The notes under the pieces were generated by a model that searched no databases, had not been told where the DNA came from, and was given only the letters and a program-made list of their open reading frames with translations. From Halomonas litopenaei (GTDB taxonomy: Bacteria; Pseudomonadota; Gammaproteobacteria; Pseudomonadales; Halomonadaceae): a stretch of DNA of 64,000 nt. The position numbers and the translations under genes are program-made. This document shows, piece after piece, positions 25,873 through 35,261 of the stretch (position 1 is the stretch's first letter; each line of letters opens with the position of its first letter). The stretch is from NCBI RefSeq assembly GCF_003045775.1, contig NZ_PXNS01000002.1:62001-126000 (forward strand), given 5' to 3'.

Positions 25873-26888
25873 GATTGGCAGTCCACCAGAACCTTGACGG
25901 TGTTGAGGGAGGGCGTGGCGATCATCTCGAAGACACCGGCCGCGTCGGACAGCGGCACCACCTGGGTGATGGTCTGGCGCAGTTCATCGGCCAGGGTGTC
26001 GGCCAGAGTCAGGGCGTCGCCGAACTGCTTGTGGGTGTAGACCCGGGAGCCGATCAGGGTCAGCTCCTTGAAGTTCACGTCGATCAGATTGACCGCGTGG
26101 GCCGCCTTGTGGGTGGCGGTCAGGCAGATGGTGCCACCGACGCGCACCACCTTGGTCATCTCCAGCGCCGCGCTCTCGACGCCGGAGCACTCGAACACGG
26201 CGTCGGCGCCGTCGCCGCCGGTGGCGCTGGCCACCCGCTCGACCAGGCTCTCGCTACGCACGTCCACGGTATCGAAGCCGAGCTGGCGACAAAGTCCCAG
26301 GCGGCCTTCGTCGACGTCGGAGACGATCACCCGGGAGGCGCCTGAGTGGCGCAGCACGATGGCGGTCAACAGGCCGATGGGGCCGGCGCCCATCACCACT
26401 GCGCTGTCGAGCAGCGCAAAGCGTGCCTGGTGCAGCGTCCTGACCACCACCGCCAGGGGCTCCACCAGCGCCGCCACCTCATCGGACAGGCTGTCCGGCA
26501 CCTTGAACAGCACGCTTTCGTCGATCCACTGATGGTCGGTCATGCCTCCGTCACGATCGATGCCGATCAGGCGCAGGTTGGCGCAGACATGCGGGGTGCC
26601 GTTGCGACAGGGGTGGCAGTCGCCGCAGGAGATCAATGGGTAGGCCACCACTCGGTCGCCCACCGCGAAGCGCGAGTCCGGCGGCGTCTGCTCCACTCGG
26701 CCGACGAATTCGTGGCCCAGCACCAGGGGCGCCTGGGCGCGCGGGTGCTTGCCCGAATAGATGCCGATGTCGGTGCCGCAGACACCGCAGTAGAGCATGC
26801 GAACCTTGACGGCGCCGGCCCGCTCGGCGGGCTCCGGCACCTCGGTGACCTCGACCTGGCGGGGGCCGGTATAGACCAGTGCTTCCAT
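25869..26888 (-). CDS. Zinc-dependent alcohol dehydrogenase (L-idonate/threonine dehydrogenase-like)
   Basis: A 339-residue medium-chain dehydrogenase. Catalytic-zinc ligands lie in CGVCGTD and GHEFVG; the structural zinc lobe is CGDCHPCRNGTPHVC. The coenzyme motif is VMGAGPIGLL (about residue 167), and VSDVDEGR marks the NAD(P)-binding strand. The family oxidises polyols and sugar acids at a secondary alcohol. It sits in the sugar operon between the enolase-superfamily gene and the SDR gene. Confidence 0.9.
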   Translation of the reverse strand: MEALVYTGPRQVEVTEVPEPAERAGAVKVRMLYCGVCGTDIGIYSGKHPRAQAPLVLGHEFVGRVEQTPPDSRFAVGDRVVAYPLISCGDCHPCRNGTPHVCANLRLIGIDRDGGMTDHQWIDESVLFKVPDSLSDEVAALVEPLAVVVRTLHQARFALLDSAVVMGAGPIGLLTAIVLRHSGASRVIVSDVDEGRLGLCRQLGFDTVDVRSESLVERVASATGGDGADAVFECSGVESAALEMTKVVRVGGTICLTATHKAAHAVNLIDVNFKELTLIGSRVYTHKQFGDALTLADTLADELRQTITQVVPLSDAAGVFEMIATPSLNTVKVLVDCQS

Positions 26889-26930
26889 GGGGGTTCCTCG
26901 TGTCGTCGGGGCGTTGTGAAGAGGGAGAAT

Positions 26931-28073
26931 TCAGGCGCTGTGCTGCTGGCGCTCGGCACCGCTGTCGCTGCCGAGCCGTGCACCGCCGGTGCGATGGGGG
27001 GCCATCCGGTCGCGGTCGAACTCGACCCCGATGCCGGGGCTGTCCGGGGCCACCGCGCGACCCTGGTCGAGGACCAGCGGACGTCGGGTGTAGTGGTCGA
27101 TGGGGAAGGAGTGGATCTCCATCCAGCCGGCGTTGGGCTGGGCCGACACCAGGCTTACGTGCAATTCCTGCATGCCGTGGCTGCAGATGGGTAGGCCGTA
27201 GTGGCGGCTCTGGCGGGCGACATCGAGCCAGCCGCTGATACCGCCGCAGTTGGAGGCGTCGGGTTGGATGAAGGATAGCCGCGCTTGTTCGAAGGCGTAG
27301 CCGAATTCGTGAGAGGTGTGCAGGTTCTCGCCCATGGCCAGGGGCATGCCGGTCGCCTCGGAGATACGGGCATAGCCCTGGTAGTCGTCGGGAAGGGTGG
27401 GTTCCTCGAACCAGGTGATGTCGTAGGGCGCGAAGGCCCTGGCGGCCTCGATGGCGCCATCGACGCTCAGCGCGTAGTTGGCGTCCACCATGAAGGGACG
27501 CTCGGGGCCGATCACTTCGCGTACCCGCGCCACCCGCTCGACATCCTCGGCAAGCGTCGGGCGGCCGACCTTGATCTTGATGGCCTCGGCGCCCTGGTCG
27601 AGGTAGCCCTGAACGTTGGCAAGCAGCCGCTCGAGGGAGAAGTTGAGGTCGATGCCGCCGAAGTAGGCCTGGCACTGGCGGCCCTGGCCGCCGGCCATCT
27701 GCCATAGCGGCTGGCCGAGGCGGCGGCCCTTGAGGTCCCACAGCGCGATATCCAGCGCCGAGATGGCGAAGGCGGCGATGCCGCCGCGGCCCACGTAGTG
27801 GATATGCCATAGCATGTCGTCGTAGCAGCCGGCGATGTCACCGGCGTCACGCCCCAGCAGCATCGGCGCCAGGTCGTGCTCGAGCAGTGCCAGGATGGCG
27901 TGTCCGCCGCGCCCGCCGGTGTAGGTGTAGCCGGTGCCGCTGTGGCCATCCGCGGTGGTGACGGTGGCGGTCACGACCTCGAAGTCGGTGTGCACGCCAT
28001 GCTTGGCATCGCCCATGGGCTCGCTCAGCGGCAGTCGGTAGAGGTCGAGCTCGATGGAGGTGATCGTCGACAT
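26931..28073 (-). CDS. Mandelate racemase/muconate lactonizing enzyme family protein
   Basis: A 380-residue enolase-superfamily enzyme, probably an acid-sugar dehydratase or racemase. Magnesium ligands are in MVDANY, WFEEP and MGENLHTS. The catalytic KxK motif is IKIKVG (about residue 163), and the opposite His-Asp dyad is QPDASNCGG plus ICSHGM. Having both KxK and the His-Asp pair places it in the mandelate-racemase subgroup, alongside fuconate, talarate and galactarate dehydratases. The exact substrate cannot be assigned by eye. The C-terminal 20 residues are a polar extension. It lies seven bases after the ABC permease gene. Confidence 0.9.
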   Translation of the reverse strand: MSTITSIELDLYRLPLSEPMGDAKHGVHTDFEVVTATVTTADGHSGTGYTYTGGRGGHAILALLEHDLAPMLLGRDAGDIAGCYDDMLWHIHYVGRGGIAAFAISALDIALWDLKGRRLGQPLWQMAGGQGRQCQAYFGGIDLNFSLERLLANVQGYLDQGAEAIKIKVGRPTLAEDVERVARVREVIGPERPFMVDANYALSVDGAIEAARAFAPYDITWFEEPTLPDDYQGYARISEATGMPLAMGENLHTSHEFGYAFEQARLSFIQPDASNCGGISGWLDVARQSRHYGLPICSHGMQELHVSLVSAQPNAGWMEIHSFPIDHYTRRPLVLDQGRAVAPDSPGIGVEFDRDRMAPHRTGGARLGSDSGAERQQHSA

Positions 28074-28080
28074 GGGAGGA

Positions 28081-29061
28081 TTATCCTGTGTTGCGTGTGC
28101 GCGTGATCTGCACCTGGATCGCGATCACGACGAAGAGAAAGGCGCCGCGGATGACCATCTGCCAGTAGGCGCTGAGGTTGAAGGTGCCGAGTCCGTTTTC
28201 GAAGTTCAAAAGGTTGAAGATCAGACCGAGCATCAAGGCGCCGATCAGCGTCGCCACCAGCGACCCCTTGCCGCCGGTCAGCAGGGTGCCGCCGACGACG
28301 ACGGCGGCGATGGCGGTCAACTCCCAGCCTAGTCCCTCCAGCGGCTGGCCGGCGCCGAAGCCCGAGGCCAGAAAGACCCCGGCGAGCCCGGCACAACCAC
28401 CGCTGATCAGGTAGGCCAGGGTCTTGGCCTTGCGTGCGGGCAGGCCCATCAGGTGGGCGGCTTCCTCGTTGTCGCCCACCGCGAGCATGGTGCGGCCGAT
28501 GGGGCGTTGTTCCAGCAGCCACCAGAGACCGGCGCCGACCACCAGGGTGATGGCGAAGCTCCAGGGCAGCAGGCCGCCGATCGACTCCATCCCCAGTCGG
28601 GTAAAGCCGCTGGCCCAGTCCACCGGCACCGTCTGGTTGCCGCTGATGATCAGGGCGGTGCCCTTGGCCGCCAGCAGGCTCGCCAGGGTGGCGATAAAGG
28701 GAGGGATATGCAGGCGCGTGATCATCACCGCATTGACCAGACCCGCCGCCAGTCCGGTGGCGAGTCCCGCCAGGAGCGCCGGGACCAGACCGTAGGGGCT
28801 GACGTAGGCGGCGGTGACCGAGGACAGCGCCGCCACCGTGCCCACCGACAGGTCGATGCCGCCGGTGATGATCACCAGGCACATGCCCAGGCTGATCAGC
28901 ACGAACATGGCGTTGTAGTTGAGAAAGGACGAAAGATTGTAGGCGCTGCCGAAATTGTCGTAGCGGATCAGGCCGAGGCAGACCAGTGCCAGCAGGATCA
29001 CGCAGACCCCGGTGGCCTGGCCATTGTCGGCAAGGCGCTGGCGCCAGGAGACGGTGGTCAT
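28081..29061 (-). CDS. Sugar ABC transporter permease (YjfF/RbsC-like)
   Basis: A 326-residue inner-membrane permease of the ribose/galactofuranose class with about nine helices. Motifs: [19 protein letters not shown] (the EAA-like coupling region of this family), [28 protein letters not shown] and [12 protein letters not shown]. It is the second of two adjacent permeases, the arrangement seen in the E. coli ytfQRT-yjfF galactofuranose system. One base separates it from the first permease stop. Confidence 0.9.
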   Translation of the reverse strand: MTTVSWRQRLADNGQATGVCVILLALVCLGLIRYDNFGSAYNLSSFLNYNAMFVLISLGMCLVIITGGIDLSVGTVAALSSVTAAYVSPYGLVPALLAGLATGLAAGLVNAVMITRLHIPPFIATLASLLAAKGTALIISGNQTVPVDWASGFTRLGMESIGGLLPWSFAITLVVGAGLWWLLEQRPIGRTMLAVGDNEEAAHLMGLPARKAKTLAYLISGGCAGLAGVFLASGFGAGQPLEGLGWELTAIAAVVVGGTLLTGGKGSLVATLIGALMLGLIFNLLNFENGLGTFNLSAYWQMVIRGAFLFVVIAIQVQITRTRNTG

Positions 29062-29062
29062 G

Positions 29063-30076
29063 TCAGTGGGCTCCTCTGGGCGTCTGGAGATACACCGCCA
29101 GCACGATGATGGCGGCCTTCACCACCAGCGCCACCTCGTCGGCGACGCCGTTGGCGAGCAGGGTGTAGCGCACCAGCTGAATGATCGCGGCACCGAGGAT
29201 GACCCCGGCGATGGGGGCCTTGCCGCCCTTGAGCAGGGCGCCGCCGACCACCGCCGCGGCGATGGCGTCGAGCTCCATCAGATTGCCGTTCTTGGCCGCG
29301 TCCGAGGCGGAATTGATGGCCACGGTGATCAGCCCGGCGAGGCCGGCGAGCAGGGCACAGCTGGTGTAGGCTGCGAGCTTGACGCGGGTCACCGGGACCC
29401 CGGCCATGCGTGCCGCCTGGGGGTTGCCGCCGGTGGCCAGCAGGTAGCGGCCGTAGCGGGTGCGGGCGATGACCCAGGCCACCACCAGGGCGATGACCAC
29501 CACCAGCCAGCCCTGGAAGGGCAGGCCGAGTAGCCGACCGGCGCCGAGGAACTCGAAGGCGGGATTGTCGAAAGTCTGCAGGTTGCCGTTGGTCAGCACC
29601 TGGGCCAGCCCGCGGCCGGAGATGAACAGCACCAGGGTGGCGATGATCGGCTGCACGCCGAAGCGACTGACCAGCACGCCGTTGAACAGCCCGCAGGCCA
29701 CAGCGACCGCCAGGGCCACGACGATGGCCACCAGGGTCATCGCCAGCGGCGCCTGCTGGCCGAACTCTGACAGAAAGATCAGCGGCGCCAGGGCACCGGC
29801 CAGGGCCATCACCGCGCCCACCGACAGGTCGATGCCACCGGTGGCGATGACCAGGGTCATGCCGATGGCGACGATGGCGATGGTCGACACCTGGGAGACA
29901 TTGACCGACAGCGTCTGCCACTCGAGAAAGTTGGGGGTGATCGCGACATTGAACAGGATCAGTGCCAGCAGGGCGACGAGCAGCGCCAGGCTGCGGGGAT
30001 TCACCGGCATGGCCTGGCGCCATCGCGGGCTGGCCGACCGGGGCGTCGCCTGACGGGAGGAGTGGAGCGACGTCAT
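29063..30076 (-). CDS. Sugar ABC transporter permease (YtfT/RbsC-like)
   Basis: A 337-residue permease with about nine helices and the family motifs [46 protein letters not shown] and VVGGALLKGGKAP. It has a slightly long cytoplasmic N-terminus (about 25 residues). Its start overlaps the ATPase stop by four bases. Two non-identical permeases point to a heterodimeric channel. Confidence 0.9.
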   Translation of the reverse strand: MTSLHSSRQATPRSASPRWRQAMPVNPRSLALLVALLALILFNVAITPNFLEWQTLSVNVSQVSTIAIVAIGMTLVIATGGIDLSVGAVMALAGALAPLIFLSEFGQQAPLAMTLVAIVVALAVAVACGLFNGVLVSRFGVQPIIATLVLFISGRGLAQVLTNGNLQTFDNPAFEFLGAGRLLGLPFQGWLVVVIALVVAWVIARTRYGRYLLATGGNPQAARMAGVPVTRVKLAAYTSCALLAGLAGLITVAINSASDAAKNGNLMELDAIAAAVVGGALLKGGKAPIAGVILGAAIIQLVRYTLLANGVADEVALVVKAAIIVLAVYLQTPRGAH

Positions 30077-31659
30077 GGTGCGGTCTCCTGGTGGTCGGTG
30101 GCGGTAGCGGGGGATCTCTCGTCGTCACGGGCCGCGCCGTCGGCTCGGTCGTGCTGGGCGGTGGCGATAGCGGTGACCAGGGCGTCTTCGCTGAGCCCGG
30201 GGTTGTCGAGCACCCGGGTCGAGTGGCCTTCGTGCATGATCACCACCCGCTGGGCGCCCTCGGCGAGTTCCTCGAATTCCGAGCTGATCATCAGCACCGC
30301 GCCGCCCTGGGCCTGATAGTCCTGGACGATGCGCTGGATCTCGCGCTTGGCGCCGATATCGACGCCACGGGTCGGCTCGTCGAGGATCAGCAGTCGCGGC
30401 TGGGTCGCCAGCCACCGTGCCAGCAGTACCTTCTGCTGGTTGCCGCCGGACAGCTGGCCGATGGGTTGTTCCATGGAGGCGGTCTTGATCTTGAGCGCCT
30501 CGATAAAGTGTGCGGCGAGTTCGCGCTCGCGCCGCCTTTGAATGACGCCGCGACGGCTCAGCGTGCCGAGCAGGGGCAGGGTCATGTTCTCGCGCACGCT
30601 CATTTCGGGGATGATGCCCTCGACCTTGCGATCTTCGCTGAGCAGCGCCACCCCGGCGGCGATGGCGTCGCGGCTGTGGCGGGGGGCGTAGCGCTGGCCG
30701 GCCAGCCGCATGCTGCCCCGGGTGCTGCGATCGAGCCCGAACAGGGCGCGGGCAAGCTCGCTGCGACCGGCCCCGAGCAGGCCTCCGAGGCCGACCATCT
30801 CGCCCTGATGCACCTCCAGTGAGGCGCCTCGCAGGCCCTTGTCGGTGGCCAGGGACTCGACCTCGAGCAGCGTCTCGTCGGTGTCGAGTTCCATCTCGCG
30901 AAAGCTGGTGGTGCCGCTTGCCTGGATGTCCGAGGTCTTGCGGCCAAGCATGGAGGCCACCAGCTCCAGGCGCGGAGTCTCGCTGAGGGTGCGCTGCTCC
31001 ACCGTGGCGCCGTTGCGCATGATGGTGGCGCAGTCGCACACCGCGTAGAGCTCCTCGAGGAAGTGCGAGACGAACAGCACCGAGGTGCCCTGGGACTTGA
31101 GCAGCCGGATGACCTCGAACAGCCGCTGGACCTCGCGTTCGTCCAGCGAGCTGGTCGGCTCATCCATGATCACCAGCCTGACCTGCTGGGACACCGCTCG
31201 GCCGATGGCCACCAGCTGCTGGATGGCGGTGGAGTACTCGCTGAGCGGACGGCGGACGTCGATGTCCAGCCCCAGCTCCTCGAACACCGTGCGGGCCCGT
31301 CGATGGGCCTGGGGCCAGTCGATCCCGCCCCACCAGTGAAGCGGCTCGAAGCCCATCATCATGTTCTCGGTGACCGAGCGCAGCGGCACCAGGTTGAGCT
31401 CCTGGTAGATGGTGGCAACGCCAGCCTGCTGCGCCCGGCGCGGGCCGGAGAAGGCCACAGGCTCGCCGTCGAGCAGGATCTGGCCGCTGGTCGGTGTGTA
31501 GACCCCGGTCAGTACCTTGATCAGGGTGGACTTGCCCGCCCCGTTCTGGCCGATCAGGGCGTGCACCTCACCCGGCGCGATCGTGAGTGAGGCGCCGTCG
31601 AGGGCGACGGTGCCTCCAAACCGCTTGTGGATGTCGCGCATGTCGATAAGCGCTGTCAT
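30073..31659 (-). CDS. Sugar ABC transporter ATP-binding protein (two ATPase domains, YtfR/RbsA-like)
   Basis: A 528-residue tandem ATPase. The first domain has GQNGAGKST, a YSTAIQQLVAIG region replacing the usual signature, and LVIMDEPTS. The second has GLLGAGRSE (degenerate Walker A, normal for this class), LSGGNQQKVLLARWL and LLILDEPTRGVDIG. A polar 30-residue tail follows. This arrangement is standard for importers of monosaccharides. It follows the binding-protein gene by about 45 bases. Confidence 0.93.
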   Translation of the reverse strand: MTALIDMRDIHKRFGGTVALDGASLTIAPGEVHALIGQNGAGKSTLIKVLTGVYTPTSGQILLDGEPVAFSGPRRAQQAGVATIYQELNLVPLRSVTENMMMGFEPLHWWGGIDWPQAHRRARTVFEELGLDIDVRRPLSEYSTAIQQLVAIGRAVSQQVRLVIMDEPTSSLDEREVQRLFEVIRLLKSQGTSVLFVSHFLEELYAVCDCATIMRNGATVEQRTLSETPRLELVASMLGRKTSDIQASGTTSFREMELDTDETLLEVESLATDKGLRGASLEVHQGEMVGLGGLLGAGRSELARALFGLDRSTRGSMRLAGQRYAPRHSRDAIAAGVALLSEDRKVEGIIPEMSVRENMTLPLLGTLSRRGVIQRRRERELAAHFIEALKIKTASMEQPIGQLSGGNQQKVLLARWLATQPRLLILDEPTRGVDIGAKREIQRIVQDYQAQGGAVLMISSEFEELAEGAQRVVIMHEGHSTRVLDNPGLSEDALVTAIATAQHDRADGAARDDERSPATATDHQETAP

Positions 31660-31706
31660 GACGTGGTACCTGGTTGGAATGTCAGGTCGGGATCAACCGG
31701 CGTGGC

Positions 31707-32720
31707 TCAATAGGCGTCGTCGATATGCTCGGCGGCGTTGTCTTGGGTGAAGACACGGTCCTCGACGCGCACCCATGGCTCGATGGTCTCGCCGGCGGCG
31801 TAGCGGTTGAGCACGTCGCAGGCCATCGGACCAAAGCGCGGCGACGACTCGACGCTGACCCCGAGCTTGCCGTCGAGGATCGCCTGCAGGGCGTCGCGAG
31901 TGCCGTCGATGGAGACCAGCAGCACGTCCTCGCCTGGGGTGCGTCCGGCCAGTTCCAGCGCCTGGATGGCACCGATGATCATCTCGTCGTTGTGGGCGTA
32001 GACCACGTTGACCTCAGGATGGGCCTGGAGCAGCGTCTCCATCACCTGACGGCCGGTATCGCGGGCGAAGTCGCCGGACTGGGAGGCGATGATCTCCATG
32101 TTGTCCTGTTCGGCGATGACCGCATCGAAGCCTTCCTTGCGGTCATTGGCCGAGGAGGCGCCGGTGGTGCCCTCGAGCTCGATGATGTGGGCCTGTTCGC
32201 CTTCGAAGTTGTCGACCAGCCACTGGGCGGCGATGCGCCCCTGCTCGATGAAGTCGGAGCCGAGGAAGCTGACATAGTGCTCACCGGCCTTGGCGACCTC
32301 GTCATCGACGATACGGTCGACCAGGAACACCGGGATGCCTGCCGCACGGGCCTTCATCACCGCCGGGATCAGCGCCTTTTCCTCGCGCGGGGGCAGGAAG
32401 ATCGCATCGACGCCCTGGGCGATCATGCTGTCCACGTCGGCGACCTGCTTGGCGGCGGAACCGGCCGCGTCGGTCACCGTCAGCTGCCAGTTGCACTCGG
32501 GGGCGATATCACGAAACGACTGGGTCTCGGCGATGCGCCAGGGGTTGTTGCTTTCCATCTGGGCGAAGCCCACCCGGTAGCTGTCCTTCTGTTCCAGCGG
32601 CGGCAACTGCTGGGCCCAGCCGGGCATGGCGGAAAGTCCCAGCAGGGCGGCGGTGGCAAGCCCCGCCAGGCGGCGGGCGCGGGGGTGACGGGCAGTCGGG
32701 GAGTGGTGGGTCGAAGGCAT
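31707..32720 (-). CDS. Sugar ABC transporter substrate-binding protein (YtfQ-like)
   Basis: A 337-residue periplasmic binding protein with a long signal peptide (RARRLAGLATAALLGLSAMPGWAQ, cleavage about residue 37). The mature part matches the YtfQ pattern: VGFAQMESNNPWRIAETQSF, QGVDAIFLPP, IPVFLVDR, IELEGTTGASSANDRKEGF, SQSGDFARDTGRQVME and VYAHNDEMIIGAIQALE. YtfQ binds galactofuranose and related hexoses, so a furanose or pentose/hexose ligand is likely. The ATG at 32720 has AGGAG seven bases ahead. Confidence 0.9.
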   Translation of the reverse strand: MPSTHHSPTARHPRARRLAGLATAALLGLSAMPGWAQQLPPLEQKDSYRVGFAQMESNNPWRIAETQSFRDIAPECNWQLTVTDAAGSAAKQVADVDSMIAQGVDAIFLPPREEKALIPAVMKARAAGIPVFLVDRIVDDEVAKAGEHYVSFLGSDFIEQGRIAAQWLVDNFEGEQAHIIELEGTTGASSANDRKEGFDAVIAEQDNMEIIASQSGDFARDTGRQVMETLLQAHPEVNVVYAHNDEMIIGAIQALELAGRTPGEDVLLVSIDGTRDALQAILDGKLGVSVESSPRFGPMACDVLNRYAAGETIEPWVRVEDRVFTQDNAAEHIDDAY

Positions 32721-32798
32721 CGTGTTCTCCTGGGCTATTGTGCTTGTTGTCAAAAGAGCACCGCGTCGGCAGTGCTCCGTGCTGCAGGGAGGGGGCGT

Positions 32799-34268
32799 TC
32801 AATCGCCCCAGTTGACGTACATCGTCTGCTTCTTGAAGTAGGCGGAAAAACCGTACTTGCCGTCCTCGCCGCCGACGCCGGAGTGGCCCCAGCCCGAGTG
32901 ATAGGCGTGGACCTGCTCGCCGTTGGCGCGATTGAAGTAGATCTCGCCGAAGCGCAGCTCCGAGGGCAGCCGCATCAGCCGCTTGAGGTCGCGGGTGAAG
33001 ACATAGGCCGAAAGGCCGTAGGAGGTGTCGTTGGCGAAGGCCAGGGCCTGCTCGAAGTCGTCGACTCGCTGGATCGGCACCACCGGTCCGAACACCTCGT
33101 CGTCGATCAGCGGCGAGCGATTGTCCCGGGTCTCGACGATGGTCGGGGCGATCCAGTAGCCCTTGGCGTAGTCGCCTGAGTCGAGCGGGCCGCCTTCGAG
33201 CAGCACGCGGTCGCCCTGGGCGATACCGCGCTGGACCATGGCGGCGACCTTGTCGCGTTCGCCACGGCTGACCTTGGGGCCCATGTCGGGGTCATCCAGC
33301 GGATTGCCGATGCTCAGTGCGCGCGAGGCGGCGATGAACTTGTCGATGAACTCGTCGGCGATCTGGCGATGCAGGTAGATGCGCTCGCTGCAGGTGCAGA
33401 TCTGGCCGCAGTTGGTATAGCGCGCGGTGACGGCGGCCTTCACCGCGGCGTCGACGTCGGCGTCTTCCATCACGATGAAGGGCGCCTTGCCGCCGAGCTC
33501 CAGCCGCACGATCTTGAGTTCCTCTGCGGCGCTGCGAAAGATCTGGCGCCCCGCCCGGGTGCTGCCGGTCATGGTGATCAGATCGGTGTCGGGATGCTCC
33601 ACCAGCGCCTGGCCCACCACCGGGCCCTGGCCGGTCACCACGTTGAAGACGCCGGGCGGAAACCCGGCGCGCTCGGACAGCGCCGCCAGATAAAGTCCGG
33701 CGAAGGGGGTGATCTCGTGACCGAGCAGGATAAAGGTGTTGCCCGCCACCAGGGCGGGGCCGGCCTTGCGCGTGGCCAGGGCCGCCGGATAGTTCCAGGC
33801 GGTCAGTCCGGCGACCACCCCGAGCGGCAGCGAGCGAATCTGAATTTCCTCGTGGCGATTGTCCGAGGGCAGAATGTCGCCTTCGATGCGTCTGGCCCAC
33901 TGGGCGCTGTAGCGCAGAAATTCGCTGCAGGCGCCGACCTCGCCGCGAGCCTGGGACAGGGGTTTGCCCTGCTCCAGGGCAATCAGCCGGGCGAAGGGTT
34001 CGAGATGGCGATCGATCTCCTCGGCCCAGCGGGTCAGCAGCTTGCCACGCTCGTTGGCCGGTCGCCTGGCCCAGTCGGACTGAGCCCTGGTGGCCGCGGC
34101 GACGGCGGCGTCCACGGCGGCGGCGTCACCGGCGGGGACCTGGCCAAGCAGCGCCTCGCTGGCCGGGTTGTCCACCTCGATGGCGTGGGAGCCGGCATGC
34201 TCAAACCAGCTACCGTCGACCCACATGCGGCCTTCCAGGGGGGTGGCACCGAACTGTTGGAAATCCAT
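32799..34268 (-). CDS. Aldehyde dehydrogenase (AldA/lactaldehyde dehydrogenase-like)
   Basis: A 489-residue NAD(P)-dependent aldehyde dehydrogenase. Key parts: AWNYPAALATRKAGPALVAGN (cofactor wall), TGSTRAGRQIF, LELGGKAPFIV with catalytic Glu, and NCGQICTCSERIYL with catalytic Cys. It ends like E. coli AldA (HSGWGHSGVGGEDGKYGFSAY). AldA-type enzymes oxidise lactaldehyde and glycolaldehyde, products of deoxy- and pentose-sugar cleavage. The ATG at 34268 has GAGGA six bases ahead. It is first in the minus-strand operon, facing the GntR regulator across the repeat array. Confidence 0.9.
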   Translation of the reverse strand: MDFQQFGATPLEGRMWVDGSWFEHAGSHAIEVDNPASEALLGQVPAGDAAAVDAAVAAATRAQSDWARRPANERGKLLTRWAEEIDRHLEPFARLIALEQGKPLSQARGEVGACSEFLRYSAQWARRIEGDILPSDNRHEEIQIRSLPLGVVAGLTAWNYPAALATRKAGPALVAGNTFILLGHEITPFAGLYLAALSERAGFPPGVFNVVTGQGPVVGQALVEHPDTDLITMTGSTRAGRQIFRSAAEELKIVRLELGGKAPFIVMEDADVDAAVKAAVTARYTNCGQICTCSERIYLHRQIADEFIDKFIAASRALSIGNPLDDPDMGPKVSRGERDKVAAMVQRGIAQGDRVLLEGGPLDSGDYAKGYWIAPTIVETRDNRSPLIDDEVFGPVVPIQRVDDFEQALAFANDTSYGLSAYVFTRDLKRLMRLPSELRFGEIYFNRANGEQVHAYHSGWGHSGVGGEDGKYGFSAYFKKQTMYVNWGD

Positions 34269-34281
34269 GGGGCGTCCTCTG

Positions 34282-34386
34282 TTGGGTAAGGCCAGAACGA
34301 TGATTGGGTAACGCCAGAACAACGTTGGGGTGGTCAGAACGTCTGTTGGATAACGCTGAAATGACGTTTGGTACGACCATATACTG
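34282..34386. repeat. 21-bp-period degenerate direct repeat array
   Basis: Five consecutive units begin at 34282, 34304, 34325, 34346 and 34367, with lengths 22, 21, 21, 21 and 20. They open TTGGGTAAGGCCAGAAC, TTGGGTAACGCCAGAAC, TTGGGGTGGTCAGAAC, TTGGATAACGCTGAAA and TTTGGTACGACCATA. Each keeps a TGG...CCA-like core. A sixth start, TTGGTGGTCG, follows at 34387. The period equals two helical turns, so all units lie on one face of the DNA. Confidence 0.85.
34369..34379. promoter_or_regulatory. Palindromic GntR/FadR-type operator candidate 1
   Basis: TGGTACGACCA, a perfect TGGTNNNACCA palindrome within the last full unit of the repeat array. Confidence 0.6.
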
Positions 34387-34417
34387 TTGGTGGTCGAGGT
34401 GGCTGGCAAGCGTAAGG

Positions 34418-34428
34418 TGCTACGACCA
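34418..34428. promoter_or_regulatory. GntR/FadR-type operator candidate 2
   Basis: TGCTACGACCA, one mismatch in the left arm relative to site 1; the same ACG centre. Confidence 0.45.
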
Positions 34429-34533
34429 TTGTCTATATTTTCTTCAAGTTTATGAAAAATAACAATTTGGTTGGTTGTTATGGCGATATTAGCCATTGGT
34501 TGTAGTTGTTGGGCGAGAATTTAATGATTAGTT

Positions 34534-34544
34534 TGGTACGACGA
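34534..34544. promoter_or_regulatory. GntR/FadR-type operator candidate 3, next to gntR start
   Basis: TGGTACGACGA, one mismatch in the right arm; it lies 15 bases before the gntR start codon, where binding would block initiation (autorepression is inferred). Confidence 0.5.
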
Positions 34545-34559
34545 TAAACGAGGTGTTGT

Positions 34560-35261
34560 ATGAGCGGACGCAGTGCGGACTCGATCACTCTGGATATTGA
34601 GCGCTCCATCGTTGCCGGCGAGCTGGAGGAAGGACGTCCGTTGCCCGCTGAGCGGGCGCTGATGGAGCAGTACGGCGCCAGTCGCACCGTGATTCGCGAG
34701 GCGATCACCGCGCTCACCGCCAAGGGATTCTTGAAGAGTCGTCCGCGCTATCGCCCGATCGTCTGTCGCCCGGATGCGAGTTCGGCGATGCAGGCGGCGG
34801 GAGGGGTGATCAAGCACCTGCTCGATAACTCCCGGGGCGTACATGACCTCTACCAGGTGCGGGTGTTGTTCGAGCGGGTGCTGGTGCGGGACGCCGCCAC
34901 CGGGGCGGGCAAGGACGACCTCAAGCGGCTGAAGGATGCGCTGGACGACAACCAGGCGGCGATCTGCGATTCCGAGCGCTTCTACGCCACCGATGTGGCC
35001 TTTCACCGGGTGCTTTACACCATCTCGGGCAACCCGGCCTATCCGGCCATTCACGCAGGCTTTGTCGAGTGGCTGGCGCCCCAGTGGAGCCGGATGCCAC
35101 GCAGCGAGCAGCGCAATCACGACAACTTCCTGGCCCACCAGGCGATCTACGAGGCCATCCTGATGCGTGATCCCGACGCGGCGGAGCGCGCCCTGGTCGA
35201 TCACCTCGAGGCCTCATGGGAGTTTGTGCGCAGCACCTTCTTTGCAGGAGAGAACGAGTGA
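34560..35261 (+). CDS. GntR-family regulator (FCD subgroup)
   Basis: A 233-residue regulator. The N-terminal winged helix (about 5-70) has the GntR signature LPAERALMEQYGASRTVIREAITALTAKGFL. The C-terminal FCD domain (about 90-220) supplies the metal-binding His/Asp set in YATDVAFHRVLY, FLAHQAIYEAIL and VDHLEASW. FCD regulators respond to sugar acids or organic acids. It is divergent from the sugar operon and overlaps the GMC gene by four bases (GTGA), so it likely controls both directions. Confidence 0.9.
   Translation: MSGRSADSITLDIERSIVAGELEEGRPLPAERALMEQYGASRTVIREAITALTAKGFLKSRPRYRPIVCRPDASSAMQAAGGVIKHLLDNSRGVHDLYQVRVLFERVLVRDAATGAGKDDLKRLKDALDDNQAAICDSERFYATDVAFHRVLYTISGNPAYPAIHAGFVEWLAPQWSRMPRSEQRNHDNFLAHQAIYEAILMRDPDAAERALVDHLEASWEFVRSTFFAGENE

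Larger units (their letters stand above)
34269..34559. promoter_or_regulatory. Divergent control region between catabolic operon and gntR
   Basis: The 291-base gap must carry promoters for both directions. The left half (34282-34386) is a 21-bp-period repeat array; the right half is AT-rich (34430-34560). Three copies of a TGGTNNNACCA-like palindrome, the class of site bound by FadR-type GntR regulators, occur at 34369, 34418 and 34534. Control by the adjacent GntR protein is inferred. Confidence 0.7.
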
